Under the pieces are notes generated by a model, which saw only the letters and a program-made list of their open reading frames with translations, searched no databases and was not told the DNA's origin. Positions 1-11,158 of a stretch of 64,000 bases of DNA are shown here, piece by piece. This DNA is from Pictodentalium vernedei (taxonomy: Eukaryota; Mollusca; Scaphopoda; Dentaliida; Dentaliidae), in assembly GCA_031216915.1 (NCBI GenBank), contig CM062293.1, positions 153,892,285 to 153,956,284 on the forward strand, in the 5' to 3' direction. A program made the translations under genes and the position numbers. Position 1 is the first letter of the stretch; each line of letters opens with the position of its first letter.

Positions 1-2690
1 TACTTCTTTTGGTGATTCCGGTCAGCATTAAGGTTTTGAGTGTCCGGTTGTACAATATTTGTCATTTTCATTTTGATATGTTTTAGGAGATCATATTTGT
101 TTGCATCTGTATATGCCTCGCCAAGTAATGTATTAAGAGGCAACGACTCTAATTTATGCAGATATTTGACTTGGCGTACCGTGGCGTCAATGGTAACAGG
201 ATATCGGCCTAATTCTGCGCGTACCACATGATTAGATGAACTTTTACTCACTCCAAGTATCAAGTTGCAAAATTTGATGTGTACATTTTCACAAGAGGAG
301 GTTTGTTCAGCTTTATTAGTCAGTTCCAAAGCCCATATTTCACTGCCGTAAAGTAAAATGGGCTTAATCAGTTTGTCGAATAATTTAGATTACACGCACA
401 CTGACGGGTGACATGTTGACTGAAATGAATTAATAAGGGCATGCAGCGCTTTTAGAGCTTTGAGGCTCAGTTGATATTGAGCATCACGCAGTTGGCCAGT
501 GGATGACAAATTCAAACCAAGATAACTGTAGTTATTGACTAGCTCGAGTTTGGTCGAGTCAAAATGGAAATTTGGAGATTTGTTTTGGCCTGAAAATCAT
601 ACATTTAGTTTTTTCACTATTAATACTCAGGTTGTTTAACAGAGCGTATGTCTCCAATTTCCGTAGGCAGTTTTGGAAACCTGTTGGTGAATCGGACAGT
701 AAGAGCAGGTCATCTGCGAACTGCAGATGGTTTAATTCACAACTGTTCAACAGTATCGGGCTGCAGCTTTCGTTAAATATTTTTCCAATGTCATCTATAA
801 ATATTTTAAAGAGAGTCGGAGAGATGTTTCAGCCCTGCCTGACGCCGGTCGTTGACAGTCCTGGTGGCCCAAGGCCTTTAATGGTTTTTGTTATATAAGA
901 ACTCGATTGATACAGGGACGATAAGGTTTGAAATGTTGCTCCATTGATTGATTCGAATGCCTTCCTGAAATGTACAAACACAGCATACAATGCTTTTTTA
1001 ATTTCTTGTATTTTTGATTGCGCTCTTCAAGATAAACGCACTATCGATCGTACCATATCCTTTCCGAAAGCCAAGCTGATTATCACTTTTATTAACAGTG
1101 TACTTTTAATTAGGTGTTACACTCTTTATTAGGTGTTACTTGATTAGTATCATATCGGTCGAAATATCAGCCCGAGGTAAATTCTTATCAAATTAACAGT
1201 GTATTTTTCTTCAAGAAAAGTGTTCATCCTGTTATTGATTATTTTGTTGAATAGTTTACCTAGAGTATTGCTTTGGGATGTAGCTCGGTAATTGTTTGGG
1301 TCGTGTCTGAGGCCTTTCATGTAAATTTTAGTACGTATTGACTTACTCCAAGTAAGCGGATAATGGTGCGATTCAAACACTTGATTAAAAAGTTTAGTCG
1401 TTTCATCTAACATGTATGGGACAAGTAGTTTCAGTAGTTCATTAGGCATACTATCAGGACCTGTGGATTTATTGTTTTTCAGCTGCAGAAGGGCACTTAG
1501 TATTTCGGGAGCTGTTATTTTGTTATTATTCATTGGGATGCGTACATCTAAATTGGTATGCAGTTGAGACTTACTGTTATCAGAAACGGATTTGCAAAAC
1601 AGATCATTAAAGAAGTTGACCGTTATATCGGCATCAAGCTCGTTTTCGGCGAATTCTTTCTTTCTGATATTATTTATTATTTTCCAGTATGATTTAGGGT
1701 CGGTAGATTCCAAATTATCTAACTGATCACAAATATTTTTGAAAAATAATTTGGATTTATATTTAGTTACTCTTTTATATGCCTTTTTAGCGGTGAAGAA
1801 ATTGATGACCAAGCTCTTATTGTGTGGGTTTTTTCTCATTGTCTGAGTTGTGTCTTTCACTGTTTGTTTAAGATGCCTACATTCATCGTCAAACCATTTA
1901 CGTTTCGGTTTTTTCCTACCTCTGTCACATGTGAAACGTCGCGACGCAGTTGTATTGATAGAGCCTATAATATGTTCTATCTCTTCAACTGCTTCCTCAG
2001 CGCAACTCATGTCCAGAGGGAAGTATTTTGTTCTAAAATGTTGAAGTTGGGTGGCTGTATTAGGGTTACTGAATGATAACAGCGCCTTTTCGTTACTATC
2101 TGATGTCCATTTGAGGGTTGAATTACATTTAGTATATTTATTCGTTGTCGTTTTATCAACTGAATTTTGATTTGAATACTTCAGGTGGAGGGATAGTTGA
2201 TAGTGATCAGAGTATTCATTTGGTGTGTTTACACAAAAATAGTCTACATCTGAAAAGTATTTGTCGGATATTATGATATAATCCACAACGTTACATTCAT
2301 TGTATTGGTAGCTTGTGAAGTTGCCCATACAATCCCCCGGATTGCGACCATTGATTATCCTGAGCCGAGCTACTTGGCACAGAGACAACAATTGATCCCC
2401 AAAGCTATTTATGGTTGTATCTAGGCTGTCTCTGTCCGTGGTAGAGTCGGTCACATAATCGATTGGTAGGGGTATGTGCTTATCAGTATCATACGTAACA
2501 TAATCCGGTTTACCACCAGTGCGCGCGTTGAAATCACCACCTAATATGATGAGATCTTTCGAAGCACAGGTGGCCAATTCTGCCTTCAGTCGATCATACA
2601 CCCTTCCGTGTTTGTTATTTTTGTCTGTGCGCAGATTCCAAGAAAAGCGGATAAAACAACAACTAATAACACCGCTGAATTCCTACCAGA
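1..2690 (-). mobile_element. Decayed non-LTR retrotransposon (LINE), minus strand
   Basis: Minus-strand translation gives, in order, the second half of an apurinic-type endonuclease (GGDFNAR near 2535, YSDHYQ near 2205), the start of a reverse transcriptase, a broken RT motif reading GVRQG-stop near 860, the catalytic QFADDLLLLSDS near 720, and a C-terminal part with IKPILLYGSEIWALEL near 350. Frames change several times between 1150 and 750, so the element is dead. The endonuclease frame extends upstream of 2601 to about 2690, where similarity fades, so the 5' end of the endonuclease is missing. The left edge cuts the 3' end. It lies in the intron of OATP gene A downstream of the signature exon, on the same strand as the gene. 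The APE-RT layout excludes R2-type elements, but I cannot assign a clade. Confidence 0.88.
1150..2601 (-). pseudogene. LINE ORF2 fragment: endonuclease C-half and RT N-terminus
   Basis: This is the longest open frame in the window (about 483 codons), part of the LINE covering the left end. The first third is the C-terminal half of an exonuclease-endonuclease-phosphatase domain, with catalytic-type GGDFN and SDH motifs. A basic linker follows (GRKKPKRKWFDDEC), then the LINE RT N-terminal pattern LLQLKNNKSTGPDSMPNELL and an RT finger region. The frame starts at a GTG and stays open upstream, so the given start is not a real initiation site. It ends before the catalytic FADD motif, which sits in another frame at 709-723. 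The long open frame suggests fairly recent decay. Confidence 0.85.
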
Positions 2691-2849
2691 ATTAGAATGG
2701 TGTCCGGAGAGTTTGGTGTTCCAACTTGGAATAACGTTTGTTATTTTTTGAAATGTATTTTTAGTAAAGTTTCAATGCTATTATACCATATGCTAATGCT
2801 GATAACTTTGTTGTTCATTTATAAACAATCACAGAAGTAGCTCAAAATT

Positions 2850-3065
2850 AACTGTTTACGCTTTGCAGGATAGGAAATCCAATTCCGATACTGCCGAGGT
2901 TATTCCTCAGCATGTGTTGAAACACATAATAGCTGTTGTTCACATATGAATTGAATTTAGCTAGTTTATTATGAAAGTTTAGTTTGGGGAGTCTCATAGT
3001 TGCTCGCCGCTGCTTGGTGATTCCTCGGCCTTCTCTAGCCTTAAAACCGCAAGAAACAAGGACAA

Positions 3066-3107
<42 letters not shown>

Positions 3108-3110
3108 GAA
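2850..3110 (+). repeat. Dispersed element tail ending in (AAAT)n microsatellite
   Basis: About ten AAAT units occupy 3064-3103. The 200 bases before them are unremarkable and end ACAAGGACAATAAATAAAT, which resembles the 3' tail of a LINE or SINE inserted in plus orientation. No coding remnant was recognised. Similar (TAAA)n tails occur at 22272-22321 and 28102-28156. Confidence 0.5.
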
Positions 3111-3656
3111 TCCGAGTTTAAATTAGTTTTCAATAATTTTTAGTGATTAGTGTTAACGTAGTTTTAAATCGTCTGCAATCGTCGAAAATCAGTAATTTCC
3201 CACATGGTAATTGCCTAATTCAATATAATTCAATCGGATGGAAAATTTCATTTAATCGAAAAAGCGAACCGTTCGTCTTTCCAACAACTGAAATCACTGG
3301 AAATGTTCCAGACGATTGAATCTAAACATAGACAATGGACCGTTTAAGACTAGATAGGTTCCAGGCCATAAAAAGGTCGCATTCTTCATACAGTTTGAAT
3401 GGTGGCTTGAGAGCTTGACTTATGCCAAGTGTCGAGATTTCAAAAATAAAATAATCAGGACCGAATGAAGAAGAACAAACAAAAATAGCACCTGAATCTC
3501 AATTTATTGCACATCTGTTCTATGAAATCCCTTTCTACAGCAACACTAACCCATGTGGAAAATGCAAATTCGTTACATACACACGTGCCGAACGGAAACC
3601 GTTGAGCAGTCAAAAGATCACCTGAAACTGAACCGATTGCGAAATAACTAAAAATA

Positions 3657-3809
3657 ATGTCTAAAATTGAAGGATATGGCCAGTTCAATGTGTACGAAAA
3701 TAGCGAAGACGAAATAGAGTCGATATTTGAAAGGGATAATGAGTATCCAGAAGAAGAAGAGTATGAGTACGCCAATTTGGTTGGCGATAACATGTGTTCT
3801 TTTTCTTGA
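3657..3809 (+). other. Small acidic ORF (50 codons) within repeat E
   Basis: The ATG-to-TGA frame encodes a very acidic peptide containing NEYPEEEEYEYANLVGDNMC. A homologous open frame of 52 codons lies at 62472-62630; the only length difference is six bases in a GAA run, which keeps the frame. I counted roughly equal substitutions at codon positions 1, 2 and 3 (about 6, 4 and 6), so there is no visible purifying selection. The opposite strand is also open and Ser/Tyr-rich in both copies. It may be the first exon of a transposon protein or chance; the function is unknown. Confidence 0.3.
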
Positions 3810-3899
3810 TAGTTGTCAAATGAATTGTTGAGTATCCTTCTAATAATTGTTTTATAGACGTAAAGGCGTGTAATGAACACGGAACGACGCGTGCGTGTG

Positions 3900-4148
3900 A
3901 ATGGCTCAATACAATGGATTAATCGATGTGGTACAAGTGCCAGCGCGGAAGGATAAAACGAGAGACCGCAGGCCATATCGATTAAACAATCGATATGGCC
4001 TGCGGTCTCTCGTTTTATCCTTCCGCGCGCGTGTGATTGGCTCATTTTTTGCGAATGGATTAATCGATGTGGTACAAGTGCCAGCGCGGAAGGATAAAAC
4101 GCGCTGGCACTTGTACCATATCGATTAATCCATTCGCAAAAAAATGAG
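3900..4148. repeat. Two adjacent inverted repeats inside repeat E
   Basis: The first dyad is centred near 3988, with arms reading GCGGAAGGATAAAACGAGAG on one side and its complement on the other. The second is centred near 4094: the arm from about 4050 (GCGAATGGATTAATCGATGT) is answered by the complementary arm ending near 4148. The two dyads share the same sequence module, so this looks like an inverted duplication of one hairpin arm. Related but less perfect dyads occur at 14155-14290 and 62740-62890. Confidence 0.75.
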
Positions 4149-4297
4149 CCATTGAAACGTATTTCACAATTTTAGCATCTGAACAAAAGTTCAATATATC
4201 AATAATGATATTTTGCCCAGCCTGACTTCCAGAATACCCGCCCATCATCCGCGTATACATGAACATGATTTGAGTAACTTCTAACTTTATTTTCTAC

Positions 4298-4489
4298 CTT
4301 TGAGGTCTTGCATTTTGAATGATCGTTTCTCGTCACTTCCACTTGGGTCCAATCTTTGAGATTTCGGGAGCAGGTGTTTTGGATAGAAAAGAAGAGGCGT
4401 TGCCAAGAGGAGGGCAGCTGCACCAAACACTAAAAATCCCAACCACCAAGCTCCAATCCATCTGGGATCTCTGTAATTCATGTCACTAG
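4298..4489 (-). CDS. OATP gene A, exon with family signature (TM6 region)
   Basis: The exon is bounded by TTTGTAG at its 5' side and AAAG/GTAGAA at its 3' side. It encodes SDMNYRDPRWIGAWWLGFL followed by a hydrophobic helix (VFGAAALLLATPLLFY) and a basic cytoplasmic stretch ending KMQDLKG. DPRWIGAWWLGFL fits the published OATP superfamily signature D-x-RW-(I/V)-GAWW-x-G-(F/L)-L at every position, which makes the family call secure. The helix corresponds to TM6 and the following polar part to the large central intracellular loop. It enters with a split codon completed by the previous exon and leaves in the same phase. It should join an exon resembling 61867-62031 of gene B. Confidence 0.96.
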
Positions 4490-4499
4490 CTACAAATAA

Positions 4500-6630
4500 C
4501 ATGTAATTCTCGTGAAAATTGAAAATATATAAATGAATAAAAATTATTTAAAAAAAAAACTGGAATGAATGATTTTGAATAGATGGAACAAGAGTTCAAC
4601 ACTAGGACCTCAATCAATTATTGACGGAAATAAGTAAAAACAAAAATCAAGATTTTAAAAAAACTTCTCCAGCCCGACGACATCTATAGAAATAATGGGT
4701 TTACTTCCGGCGTAAATATTGAAGGGATTGTATTTTGTGATCGGCAGTCTCCTCTTTTTGGCACAACAGTATGAGACTGCTTCGTCTTGTCTTCAATTGG
4801 TGTAGATTTAAGAGCGGGATTTTTTTTTGGGGGGGGGGGGAGGGGAATACCAAAACGGACGAAACTGAAAGAAGACCGAAGATCTGTAAAACAGAACATT
4901 TTTGGGGGAGGGGGAATGGGGGCACGAAAAGCTGTATATGTCACTGAAATGTTTAGTTTTTTCAAGTGTCTTCTGTTATTCGGGTTGGGGAGGATATGCA
5001 GAATCGGCCAGTCAACTTCAACCATTTCATTCTCCCCCTCAGCCTTGGGTATTGCCATTGGATAGAATCTTTCTTTACCAACTGAACTACAAAAAGAATA
5101 TTCGTCTGTTGATTATTGTTTTACCTAACACACATAAAGACAACACATGTTAACATAATTTCTTGAATAACTGGATATTTTTATGTTGGACCTCAAACTA
5201 TAGCTTATAACTTCTTATTGTACGAACCTGATGAGATATTTTTAAACAAAAATAAAAATTGAAGAAAGTAATAAGCTTTGAATAAGAATTTTCTAGAATA
5301 GTGTTGAACAGTTATCGTGCTAGATAAGGCAAAGGACTATTGATATAACAAGGCATTATGTAGCAAGTAATACGTCGTGATTAGGTTCATGACTGATCGT
5401 TAACTTGTTGAGTGCAGGAAGTCCACATTTGGTCCTTATTCTGAAGAGCAGGTACCCGAGCTCAAATGCTTCATATTCGGTGGATATGCTATGTATTGTC
5501 ACTGAAGTGAAATTGTTTAGTCCGTTAGGATTTGTCTTGCTATAACTTATGGAAGAGTGACTCCAGGCACTCACCTATAAATTGTAACAAGGCAAAGACA
5601 CGTGAACAAATTCTGGTGACAAAATAATTTAGCTCTCTACCAATTAATGAAAGTTACATTGGTGTTTCAATCGTTTTTCAATGATAATAAGTTTTAAAGT
5701 CATTGACAAAGAGTACAACACTAAAATCACACTCGACTATTAAGCCAACCAGAAAGATTAACCGATGAACGATATTAGCGAGTGACCGAGAACTGAGAAA
5801 TTCACTCGCAATAATGGTCAACGATGAACACGCATTAATTCAATATGCACTGTCGATATATTGTATATTAATTGTCAATGTTCGGTTAATTGGCACTTTA
5901 GAAATTTGTGTTCAGTTCAATGCTACGGAAAGCAGGCGGGTCTATAAATGCACCCCAAAAATGTAGTAATTAATAAAACAATAAGTTTCTTGGTGATCAA
6001 TGAGATGTTGGATTGCTACCTTGCATTGCGCTATTACTCGCCTACTTTTATAAACAAATGAATACGGATAGGAAAATTTAAGGAAAACATGAAACTGTAT
6101 GCAAACACAGCTAATGATGAATTTTCTGATATTAAATACTTTACGGGGCATTTAGTTGGCGGACACGGTGTCACATGAGGCTCAGCGAGAGCAGTATTAG
6201 CGTCGTCGGCTAAAGCCTTGCCCAATATTGTCCTCTCTTCGCCTCATGTAACACCGAATTCGCCAATACGTCCTGTAACTTATAATATTAGAGGATCAGG
6301 ACGCCACACTGATAACATTTTAGTTGATACGTCAGTGGTCTGATTCTAATTGCTTTCGGTTTTCAACTTTTCTGTTTGCTTTTTGCCTATGAATAGCTGT
6401 CAGCTGCCTGTCTCGCGTCTCAAGGGATAACTGCAGAGTATCTTGGACTGTCTCTGAGGCGCCTTTTCCACAGACACAGCATCGATTTGCAATAGATAAT
6501 GAAATCGGAGATTGGTCGGCTTTTCTTTAAACAAGCTGATAAGAAAATGTTTTATATATAAATTTATTAATCGACGTTTGTGCAGATATTGATCATATTT
6601 CGTTTTGATAAAAGCTATTTCAGTATCACA
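4500..6630. other. Intron of OATP gene A, no gene recognised
   Basis: AT-rich intronic sequence with short runs such as a G-run (4829-4840). Several short frames here (for example a Gly-rich one over the G-run and its Pro-rich antisense) look like compositional artefacts. No transposon domain was recognised. Confidence 0.5.
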
Positions 6631-6638
6631 TACAATAC

Positions 6639-6725
6639 CTTCCAATGTGACATATATTCTGCTAAAGAGTCCTCCAATGGCAAACGCAACAGCTGGTCCA
6701 AATATACTAAAGCCAATCACGGCCC
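6639..6725 (-). CDS. OATP gene A, short exon encoding the TM4/5 glycine-rich segment
   Basis: An 87-base exon between TTTACAG and GAAG/GTATTG. With the G carried over from the previous exon it encodes GAVIGFSIFGPAVAFAIGG followed by LFSRIYVTLE, matching the OATP segment after the conserved YIDDN-PLY motif (family pattern GPA-GF-LGS then Y-D). It joins the 15939 donor and the 4489 acceptor in phase. Such a short exon would be missed by ORF length alone; phase agreement on both sides supports it. Confidence 0.93.
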
Positions 6726-6848
6726 CTGTAAATGGAAACAGGATTACTTTAATTTATGCTCTTAGCCTAGTTGACATTATAACACGATTACTGTGTGTAT
6801 TCAACGTTTCGCGATGCAATGGAAAAACATTTATTTCATAAGAATGTA

Positions 6849-7590
6849 AGTAGTATAGATGCGAGAATCATCCCCTATTGCCCGGACCCACCAGGACCCA
6901 GACATCGAGGTCATTGACCTCGACGCCCCAATCCGGTAGGTCTATTTTATACACCACTCCTGCTCTGTATGTGCTCTATTTTAGGCTCTCCTTCTCTTCC
7001 CGCCCTGTATGTACTCTATTTTTAGGCTATCCCTCTCTAAAGCCCATGTCTGTCAACCCCCAAAGCCCCTTCAAAAGGGCCCAAGCTATGTAAGCCTAAC
7101 ACACATTTAGACTTCCCCATATTGTTTTGGCTTTCCCTGTATTTAGGCTCCCCCCTCCAAAAACCCAGTCCGACCCCACCAAAGCCCTTGTATGGGATGT
7201 TCATTTCCCATCAAAGCCCTCTCAAGGCTAGCCCAAAGCTGCCCCGACCCCCCCCCCCCCCCCCAAACTGAGACGTCCCTATGAGTACTAGCCAAGATTT
7301 CCCCCACCCCAGTCATAGAATAACTTTGTTTCTTGGTAAATGTATATCTCTAAGCGATAGGTGTTGTCAAGGACATGAACATGAAACTACATACAAACAA
7401 AAGGATTACTTTGAAGGCTACGTGGAGTGACTAAACAGTTATGTAAGAAGATTATGATAAAACCCATACTGGAACATCTGATGTTATGTACATACAAATC
7501 TAACGGATTTGGGCGTCGAGGTCAATGACCTCGAAGTCTGGGTCGTGGTGGTTCTGGACAATAGGTGGTGATTCTCGCATCTATGCTACT
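6849..7590. mobile_element. Long-terminal-inverted-repeat element, about 740 bp, non-coding
   Basis: About 85 bases at 6849-6935 are repeated inverted at 7505-7590 with a few mismatches. Both contain ATAGATGCGAGAATCA at the outer end and TCGAGGTCATTGACCTCGA, itself a palindrome, at the inner end. The interior is C-rich with a 17-C run (7248-7264) and no coding frame. ATGTA occurs just outside both ends and may be a target duplication. It is a non-autonomous or foldback-type DNA element of unassigned superfamily, in an intron of gene A. Confidence 0.8.
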
Positions 7591-7599
7591 GATGTATTT

Positions 7600-8485
7600 C
7601 TCCCAATACAAGTAAAAACGTCTAGGCAAAATACAAATCTGTATTGACATCAATCGCACGTGCGACCATTCGATTCAGAAGAAGAACGTGTTTAACTGCT
7701 CTCAATTGTTTTTGATGTATTGCACATGTCGAGGTCACCGTTTTCTATCACAGCAATTAAATGATAAATAAAGCACAAGCTGAACGAAATAAATTAGACA
7801 AGATATTTTTTTTGCCACGATGATATTTTCATTTTGGCTTACCATGCGTAAAACATGAAAAATAAAGCAAAGAAACACACGGCTGAAACACTACTATAAA
7901 CGATTACAGCACAAGTAGAACAATGAATTGGAATTACGTGATGTATACCACAAAAACGCAATAACATGACGTAATGATCTTCATTCATAAAAAATCAATT
8001 TACTAAAGTTTATTTGCAGCATGTGAATACAAACGTAATAAATACAACAAAACATTTAAACAGTACAAACAATCATCACGCTACAAGGAAGCGACATAAT
8101 CCGAGAGGCTGTCGTCCTGTCACTCCCTAAATTGGTCTCTTGACAGTAGAGGTTTATATAATATTGCCTGTCCATATCAAACTGGTACCACATACAAGTT
8201 ATGTACCAAACGGAAGATAATAATAAATGAATAGAAAAGAAAATTCTGCGCGCGTTAGAGTTAGGCAAAACGTTCTGATAGCTGGAGGCATAGAAAGAAA
8301 GAATACCAAAGTAAACTACGCGGAGAGTGTACCCAAACAAACATGGGTAATTCACAAATGATTCAAATTCAAAAAATACAGTATTCTCAGAGAATTTAAC
8401 GGTAATATGTCTTTTGCTCTGTTAATTGCATAGATCGCTCTTGCCATTTTGGATCAAATTATCGAAACGTGCTGTTTGAAATTTA
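7600..8485. other. Intron sequence, nothing recognised
   Basis: Unique-looking AT-rich sequence of gene A intron. The minus-strand frame near 8056-8355 has no recognisable domain. Confidence 0.4.
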
Positions 8486-8490
8486 GATTG

Positions 8491-8953
8491 GTGGTTAGAC
8501 TCAGTGGTTAGGGCATTAAAATTCAAATCGAAACCTCCACAGTTCGATCCCCGCCATGGGTAAAAGGGCTGTGTCCTTGGGCAATGCACTTAATACCGAT
8601 TGCTCACGAAATTTGTTAATTACACGAATTTGAATTCCAATGTCTCTCGTATAATTCTTATTGCCATGGAATAAACGTTGCAGCATTTAGTCGAGTACGA
8701 CTGTAAGTTGTGTGTTATATTCATGTCCGTAGGTGGATTATTGTTATGTAAAACTAGATGGTGTTATTTGTGTGCAAAGCACAGTATAGTATATCCACAC
8801 ATTTGCGTTCCTGATTAATGGTTAATGCTTGATACAGACATAATTAAAAAGGTATTATGTGGCAAAAATTGATTGATAACTCGCCACGATATAGCCTTAG
8901 CTGCTGATATTGCGTTAAGCACCAATCAATAAATAAATAAATTGATTGATTGA
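8491..8953 (+). mobile_element. tRNA-headed SINE, plus strand
   Basis: The 5' part looks like a degenerate tRNA promoter: an A-box-like TAGACTCAGTGG near 8498 and a B-box-like AGTTCGATCCC near 8543. A core GTGTCCTTGGGCAATGCACT (8571) follows. The 3' end reads ATTGCGTTAAGCACCAATCA and then (AATA)n. This tRNA head, core and GCGTTAA-type tail are typical of invertebrate SINEs. Target duplications are unclear. Confidence 0.75.
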
Positions 8954-9099
8954 TAAACAACAATATTATTTCTTTTCTGCTAAAGATTCTCCATCAGACA
9001 TTCAATTCGATTCTCCATCTGGCATGATGTATAAACAATATTGTTTGCGCGCGCAAAGCCCTCAACTGTTTATTGATTGTAAGTGATGAAAAGTTTTGT

Positions 9100-9350
9100 T
9101 TAACCCTTTACCCAACGTAACGGCCAAAACCGGCCAGCGCTATTCTCAAAAATCGCCAATTAATTTTCAAAATATTTTCATTTTTTGTCTCAAAAACATA
9201 GGTTATGACCCCTCGTTGGAACGAGCTCGTCGAGCTCGTTCCAACGAGGGGTCATAACCTAGGTTTTTGAGACAAAAAATGAAAAAATTTAGTTATTCAA
9301 GAATTTTTTTTGCAAGTGTCGTCTGCTTTTCATGTTAGGTAAAGGGTTAA
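9100..9350 (+). mobile_element. Palindromic TTAA MITE, subfamily 1, copy at 9.1 kb (GGCC end left)
   Basis: Begins TTAACCCTTTACCCAACGTA and ends TTAGGTAAAGGGTTAA. The centre is a long dyad over ACATAGGTTATGACCCC and GTTGGAACGAGCTCG. The left subterminal part carries GGCCAAAACCGGCCAGCGC and the right carries the complement of GCAGACGACACTTGC. TTAA borders and CCC termini are the hallmark of piggyBac-type insertion; there is no ORF, so it is non-autonomous. Confidence 0.92.
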
Positions 9351-9584
9351 AGTACACAAATCGATATACGCTAGCATTCAAACTAACTATATATGGTTTC
9401 ATAATAATTTAAGTGTAATATTTGAAAAATGTATTATATTTTAAATATGATAGTAACAGTAACAATCAAATAACATTACTAAATAATGGAATTAGTGTAT
9501 CAATTTATCTTAATTAATTAGCGACATCTCATATATTATTAAACATAATCAACCAATCAGAGTGTAGAATTATGGTCACGTGAA

Positions 9585-10340
9585 TTTAAAAACCCAAGGA
9601 GCCTTTTGCCGGAAACTGATTCTCTAACGACAAAAGTGGTGCAACGAATTAAAAGCATGCACATCTAGCGGAACATATGAACAACATTCCAACATTTCGA
9701 ATTAAAAGCCCAAAAGATCTTTCGCAGGAAACCGATTCTCTAACGACAAAAGTGGCAGTACGGGTGCCACACAGGACCGAATCAAAAATTAAAAAAACCT
9801 TTATGTCCATTTAGAGGCCCTATTTGAACACTTGAACAACTTTCAGCGTTTCGAATTAAAACCTTTAGGAGCCTTCTATCGGAAACCGATTCCCTAAAGA
9901 CATAAGTGGTGCTAAGGGTTTCATATGGGGCAAAATCAAAAATCTGAAACCTTTATGCACATCTAGATACCCTACCAGAACATATGAACATACTTTCAAC
10001 ATTTAAGAATTAAAACCCCTAGAAGCCTTTCACCGGAAACTGATTTTCTAACAATAAAAGTGGTTCCACTGGAACCACTTGGGGCCAAATCAAAATTCCG
10101 AAACATTTATGGACATCTACAGATGTTACCGGAACACCTTAGGATAGTTTAAGGGTTTCGAGTTAAAAACCTCAGGAGCCTACAGATGCTACATGAACAC
10201 CACAGCATAGTTTAAATGTTTCGAATTTCACACTCTTGGTGTTATGAAGTTCTGGCGGGACTGACGGGACGGGACAGACGGGGCGAACGAGACAGACGGA
10301 GATCACCACAATATCCCGCTTTTTAAAAAAATGCAGGGAT
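9585..10340 (+). repeat. Degenerate tandem (satellite-like) block, period about 152 bp
   Basis: The motif GGAAACCGATTCTCTAA-GACA-AAGTGG recurs near 9615, 9735, 9890 and 10035, preceded each time by AATTAAAACCC-AGGAGCC, with a spacing of about 150 bases (the first unit is shorter). The block ends in an ACGGGACGGGACAGACGG-type stretch (10258-10300) and an AATATCCCGCTTTTT-AGGGATAA dyad. It resembles mollusc dispersed tandem-repeat elements. No coding function is seen. Confidence 0.7.
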
Positions 10341-10504
10341 AACAATGCTGCCAAACCAAAAACCTATGACGGAGGATGAAGGCTATGTGACATTGTGTCA
10401 TTGCAATTTGTGTTTCACTTTTTTGATTTTGCAGTCTCGACTCGGTTTTAAAGCAGAAGGATTAAACGGCTCTTGTGGAATTCAGAAGAGGTATGTACAC
10501 TTAA

Positions 10505-11158
10505 TAACAGTGAACATTTTTAATGTTAACCATCAGAAACTCTAGAAAATGTATCAGCCATTGAATTTGGTGGCGTTTTGTTTCACCCACATATTCTTTA
10601 CCCCATATTGAGCAATGGATCACACAGACACAGATAAAATTTCTGGACATACAATTTGTTTTGAAAGGGCCTCTGTGTCTTGATTTGGAGGCCGTCCCAG
10701 AGTACCATTTAGATTTGGGTTGTTTTTTAAATCTCATCGTTGAGTTGTTCAATTGTGGCCAGTAGAATGTCAGCAGTGGCTTTGATTAGAATGTCCTGAT
10801 TTCTGTTCTTGGTAAGGTCCGTTCTAGGAACCTGACACTGAGGTATGGCAGCTCTCAGTCCTATCGGGGCAAAGTTATCCGCTGCACGTTTTTGTTAGAA
10901 TTGTTGTTGCAGTTCTAGTTTAACCGCTTTCACACTAAAGTTTCTTACATTCTTCTATGTGGGGCGGTTAGCTGGAGTAATGTCCGCGTTGGAAAAAGTG
11001 GTGCCCGTGGTGGCATTTTGGTTATTGTTTGTTCGTTGCCGTTTCCTACCACGATCATCATCTTCTGCTAGGATAACAGTAGTATTGATGCTAGGTGCTA
11101 AGCTCAAAGAGCTTAACGAGCTCTCGGTTGTAATATCTGCCATAGTCTCGCTGCTCAC
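10505..11158 (-). mobile_element. Penelope-like element remnant, minus strand (GIY-YIG part)
   Basis: Minus-strand frames read DILIKATADILLATIEQLN, then TASKSRHRGPFKTNCM, then CVIHCSIWGKEYVGETKRH before breaking up. CxxxYVGETKR is the GIY-YIG nuclease pattern found at the C-terminus of Penelope retroelements. Upstream, 10955-11158 holds an open, Thr/Asn-rich frame with a basic patch (DDDRGRKRQR) that may be its N-terminal part. No reverse transcriptase motifs lie between, so the RT is deleted. It is homologous to, and inverted relative to, 11971-12409. Confidence 0.72.

Larger units (their letters stand above)
3510..4230 (+). repeat. Composite dispersed repeat E, copy 1 (acidic ORF plus inverted repeats)
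   Basis: Segments of this block recur in the same order and orientation at 13815-14290 and 62411-63420. Shared parts are a block around GTGCCGAACGGAAA (3587), a small acidic open frame (3657-3809), a segment with TGTCAAATGAATTGTTGAGT (3815), the palindromic part around ATCGAT and GATAAAACG (3880-4148), and a terminal block CACAATTTTAGCATCTGAAC (4160-4230). The element class is unknown: no transposase domain and no clear target-site duplication were found. It ends about 70 bases from the splice donor of the OATP signature exon. Confidence 0.65.

Noticed and set aside
3455..4045. 196-codon minus-strand ORF
   Set aside because: It runs through repeat E and its inverted repeats. Its Ser/Tyr-rich part is the complement of the acidic ORF, and its counterpart near 62.4-62.7 kb is broken differently.
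4684..5065. Pro-rich and Gly-rich overlapping ORFs
   Set aside because: They arise from homopolymer G runs on opposite strands; no domain or splice signal.
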